A stretch of DNA of 15,380 nucleotides. It comes from Stramenopiles sp. TOSAG23-6 (Eukaryota; Sar). The stretch spans positions 1-15,380 of the forward strand of contig LT636117.1 of NCBI GenBank assembly GCA_900128565.1, written 5' to 3'. Positions 13,532 to 15,380 of this stretch are shown here, piece after piece. How positions within the stretch are numbered: position 1 is the first letter of the stretch; the number at the start of each line of letters is the position of its first letter. Made by a program: the position numbers and the translations under genes. The notes under the pieces were generated by a model. That model was not told the origin of the DNA. It did not search any database and saw only the letters and a list, made by a program, of their open reading frames with translations.

Positions 13532-15380
13532 ATGACGGAAGTAATACACACGACTGATTCTCCAACATTTGAAAGTAAATCAGAATCTAATGAATATTTA
13601 CCGAAACGTCAAAATATAAAACAGCAAAATATTGAAACTGATTCAGTAAAGATATCCTTTTCTTTACAAGAGAGCTCTATTACAAGTGATGATTTTGTTC
13701 ACTGGGTTCGAAAAACTCAAGGAGATAAGGCAGCAGACCTTCTCTCATATATTCGGAGTTTGTTTCATTCACTTGATATAAAAGGCTCAGGAAAACTAAG
13801 TAAGAAAAGAATAAGCAAATTATCAAAAATGCTTGGAGAACCACTTTATTCAAAGTTTATGGGTTCAAAAATATTAGGAAATTCTAAAAAACTTAAGCGC
13901 GCCTTTGCTCAAATGGATGCTGATGGAAATGGAGAAGTTTCATTAGAAGAGTTTATGAAGTGGTATATGGATCCTAATCGTGAAGGTCAGGGTGAAAAAT
14001 TTGCACTTGTTGTTGGAATTGTTAATGCGATGGAGTTGAATAAAAAAAATGCAATACGGTTAAATAAAAATAATGAAATGCGACCAACGACTATAGATAA
14101 AATTCCAAAACAAGATGTCGTCGATGATAGGAAGACAATATTTAATAGTGGAAATTTATATAGTGAAGAAAGAGATGTAGAATTATTGAATAGAAAAAGT
14201 CAACAAGATGAATATTTTATAGATTTGGAGTCCATAGGAGCCAGTGATATTCAATCAATTGAAACGATTGCTTCTATAGATGATATAAATTCCGATACAC
14301 TTCTTGCATCATCTTTAAAACATATTGTAAGCAACTCAAAGATAGCAGGTGGTTTACCGGATTATAATTCATATATACAAAAGAAAATTCACGGGTGCTT
14401 ACCAGAGTTTAGTCAGAGAGAGGCTCAGTTATACAGGCCAATATCACAGTATGCATATCAATTGGTATACAAGGAAAAGCATTTAGATGTAGAAAGTATA
14501 TTATTTTATACAAAAAACCATTTTAATTGTATCTTAAAATTCGCCAAAAATATCAGTATAGAATTTGATGGTAGCACTACTACACAGAGCACGAATATAG
14601 CGAGTGGAGTCATGAAAGAACTATATGATGAATTATTAATAGCTACAAACTGTGTTCGCACTATATGCCAAGAAGGAAAGATAAAAGGTCATCAAATTCG
14701 ACAGCGATTAACAACTTCTGCTCAGAATTATGCTTCTATGACATCTATTTTCGATTCGAAAAATGAAAATGGATCAAAGTTAAATTCAAATTTTAATTCG
14801 ACCCTGACGTACGGTATTTCATTGCTTAGAGAGAACTTAATGAAACTTCAGGATAATATTGAAATGTCAAAGTATGAATTTGAAAATATAGATGAAGAAT
14901 TCACAAAAAGTTCAATACATTTTCTATCAAGTAAAATTTTGAAAAGTAAACAAACTCTTGAAGAGTGTAAGGAGAAATTAGAAATTGAGTATACCACGTT
15001 ACAAAAAGATGCTCAATCAAAATGGATCCTGGAAGACTGTAAAAAACAACAAAAGATATATCTTCCGAATGTATATGTAAATAACAGCCGATCAAATTCC
15101 GTGCAGGTTGAGTTTCAGAAAAATATATCTAAGAATAGTTTGTTATACAATGACGATTTTTTTTGTGATGAAAATCCCGAAATAATTTTCAAACAGTTAG
15201 AAGATTCCAAAAGTGACAAGAATAAATTATATTTAGAAACTCGATGGGCAATAATCTCCAAATTAGAAAAGTTATATCGCACGGCACAATCAAAGTGTGA
15301 ATTACTACAAAGACTTCTTCAAAAGACAAACCTGCCGTTACTACCTTTACATAAAGAATCAAATAATAAAACAAAAACTA
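13532..15380 (+). CDS. EF-hand protein with long charged C-terminal region, runs off the right edge
   Basis: An open frame of 616 codons without introns or stop. In-frame TAA at 13511 precedes ATG 13532, the first Met. Residues about 82-93 form a degenerate EF-hand loop (DIKGSGKLSKKR, Arg in place of the last Glu); residues 129-140 form a canonical loop (DADGNGEVSLEE) followed by FMKW, so one calcium site is expected to be functional. The rest is rich in Lys, Glu, Asn and Ser, with helical charged stretches from about 430 onward suggesting coiled coil. No transmembrane helix or signal peptide is seen. It is probably a cytosolic calcium-responsive scaffold; no family could be named. Divergent from the coiled-coil gene. 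Confidence 0.85.
   Translation, partial: MTEVIHTTDSPTFESKSESNEYLPKRQNIKQQNIETDSVKISFSLQESSITSDDFVHWVRKTQGDKAADLLSYIRSLFHSLDIKGSGKLSKKRISKLSKMLGEPLYSKFMGSKILGNSKKLKRAFAQMDADGNGEVSLEEFMKWYMDPNREGQGEKFALVVGIVNAMELNKKNAIRLNKNNEMRPTTIDKIPKQDVVDDRKTIFNSGNLYSEERDVELLNRKSQQDEYFIDLESIGASDIQSIETIASIDDINSDTLLASSLKHIVSNSKIAGGLPDYNSYIQKKIHGCLPEFSQREAQLYRPISQYAYQLVYKEKHLDVESILFYTKNHFNCILKFAKNISIEFDGSTTTQSTNIASGVMKELYDELLIATNCVRTICQEGKIKGHQIRQRLTTSAQNYASMTSIFDSKNENGSKLNSNFNSTLTYGISLLRENLMKLQDNIEMSKYEFENIDEEFTKSSIHFLSSKILKSKQTLEECKEKLEIEYTTLQKDAQSKWILEDCKKQQKIYLPNVYVNNSRSNSVQVEFQKNISKNSLLYNDDFFCDENPEIIFKQLEDSKSDKNKLYLETRWAIISKLEKLYRTAQSKCELLQRLLQKTNLPLLPLHKESNNKTKT

Overview
This is a eukaryotic nuclear segment, strongly AT-rich, gene-dense and using the standard stop codons (TAA and TGA both end genes here). 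It looks like a marine-type protist, but the sequence alone does not fix the lineage; alveolates or stramenopiles are plausible because short invasive introns (introners) are known from such groups. Nothing bacterial, viral, tRNA, rRNA or CRISPR-like was seen.

Layout, left to right: (1) a minus-strand chromatin-reader gene (Tudor-like modules, basic nuclear region, PHD finger), 2678 down past the left edge, with at least five introns; (2) a small minus-strand gene for a two-transmembrane protein with a C-terminal WW domain, 3698-3086, one intron; (3) a plus-strand molybdenum cofactor sulfurase (MOCOS/ABA3-type NifS-like plus MOSC protein), 4077-8104, which I could reassemble into 13 exons; (4) a convergent, intronless 1669-codon secreted coiled-coil protein with PSI-like cysteine modules, 13197-8188; (5) divergently from it, a plus-strand EF-hand protein from 13532 that runs off the right edge.

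The outstanding feature is the intron set. Seventeen introns in genes 1 and 3 belong to one dispersed repeat family, mostly 85-110 nt: 5' GTAYGTTTT, T-rich arm, a palindromic core around CGTACGAAATTTTGTAC, a branch-point-like CTAAC, T-rich tract, GAAATATTTT, and a 3' end near CACAATACAT. When reading frame and spacing of conserved residues in MOCOS and the PHD finger are used to place the junctions, nearly all introns end after ...ACAT rather than after AG, and one rule restores frame at every junction of both genes. One intron carries a second, reverse-oriented copy flanked by a 4-bp direct repeat, a sign of transposon-like insertion; core fragments also sit inside coding exons. The neighbouring genes 4 and 5 carry none. 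I regard this as an introner-like mobile intron family with non-canonical 3' ends; whether removal is by the spliceosome, by another RNA mechanism, or at DNA level cannot be told from sequence.

The genes do not form an obvious pathway; they are ordinary neighbours arranged in tandem (1,2), divergent (2/3 and 4/5) and convergent (3/4) orientation with short spacers.
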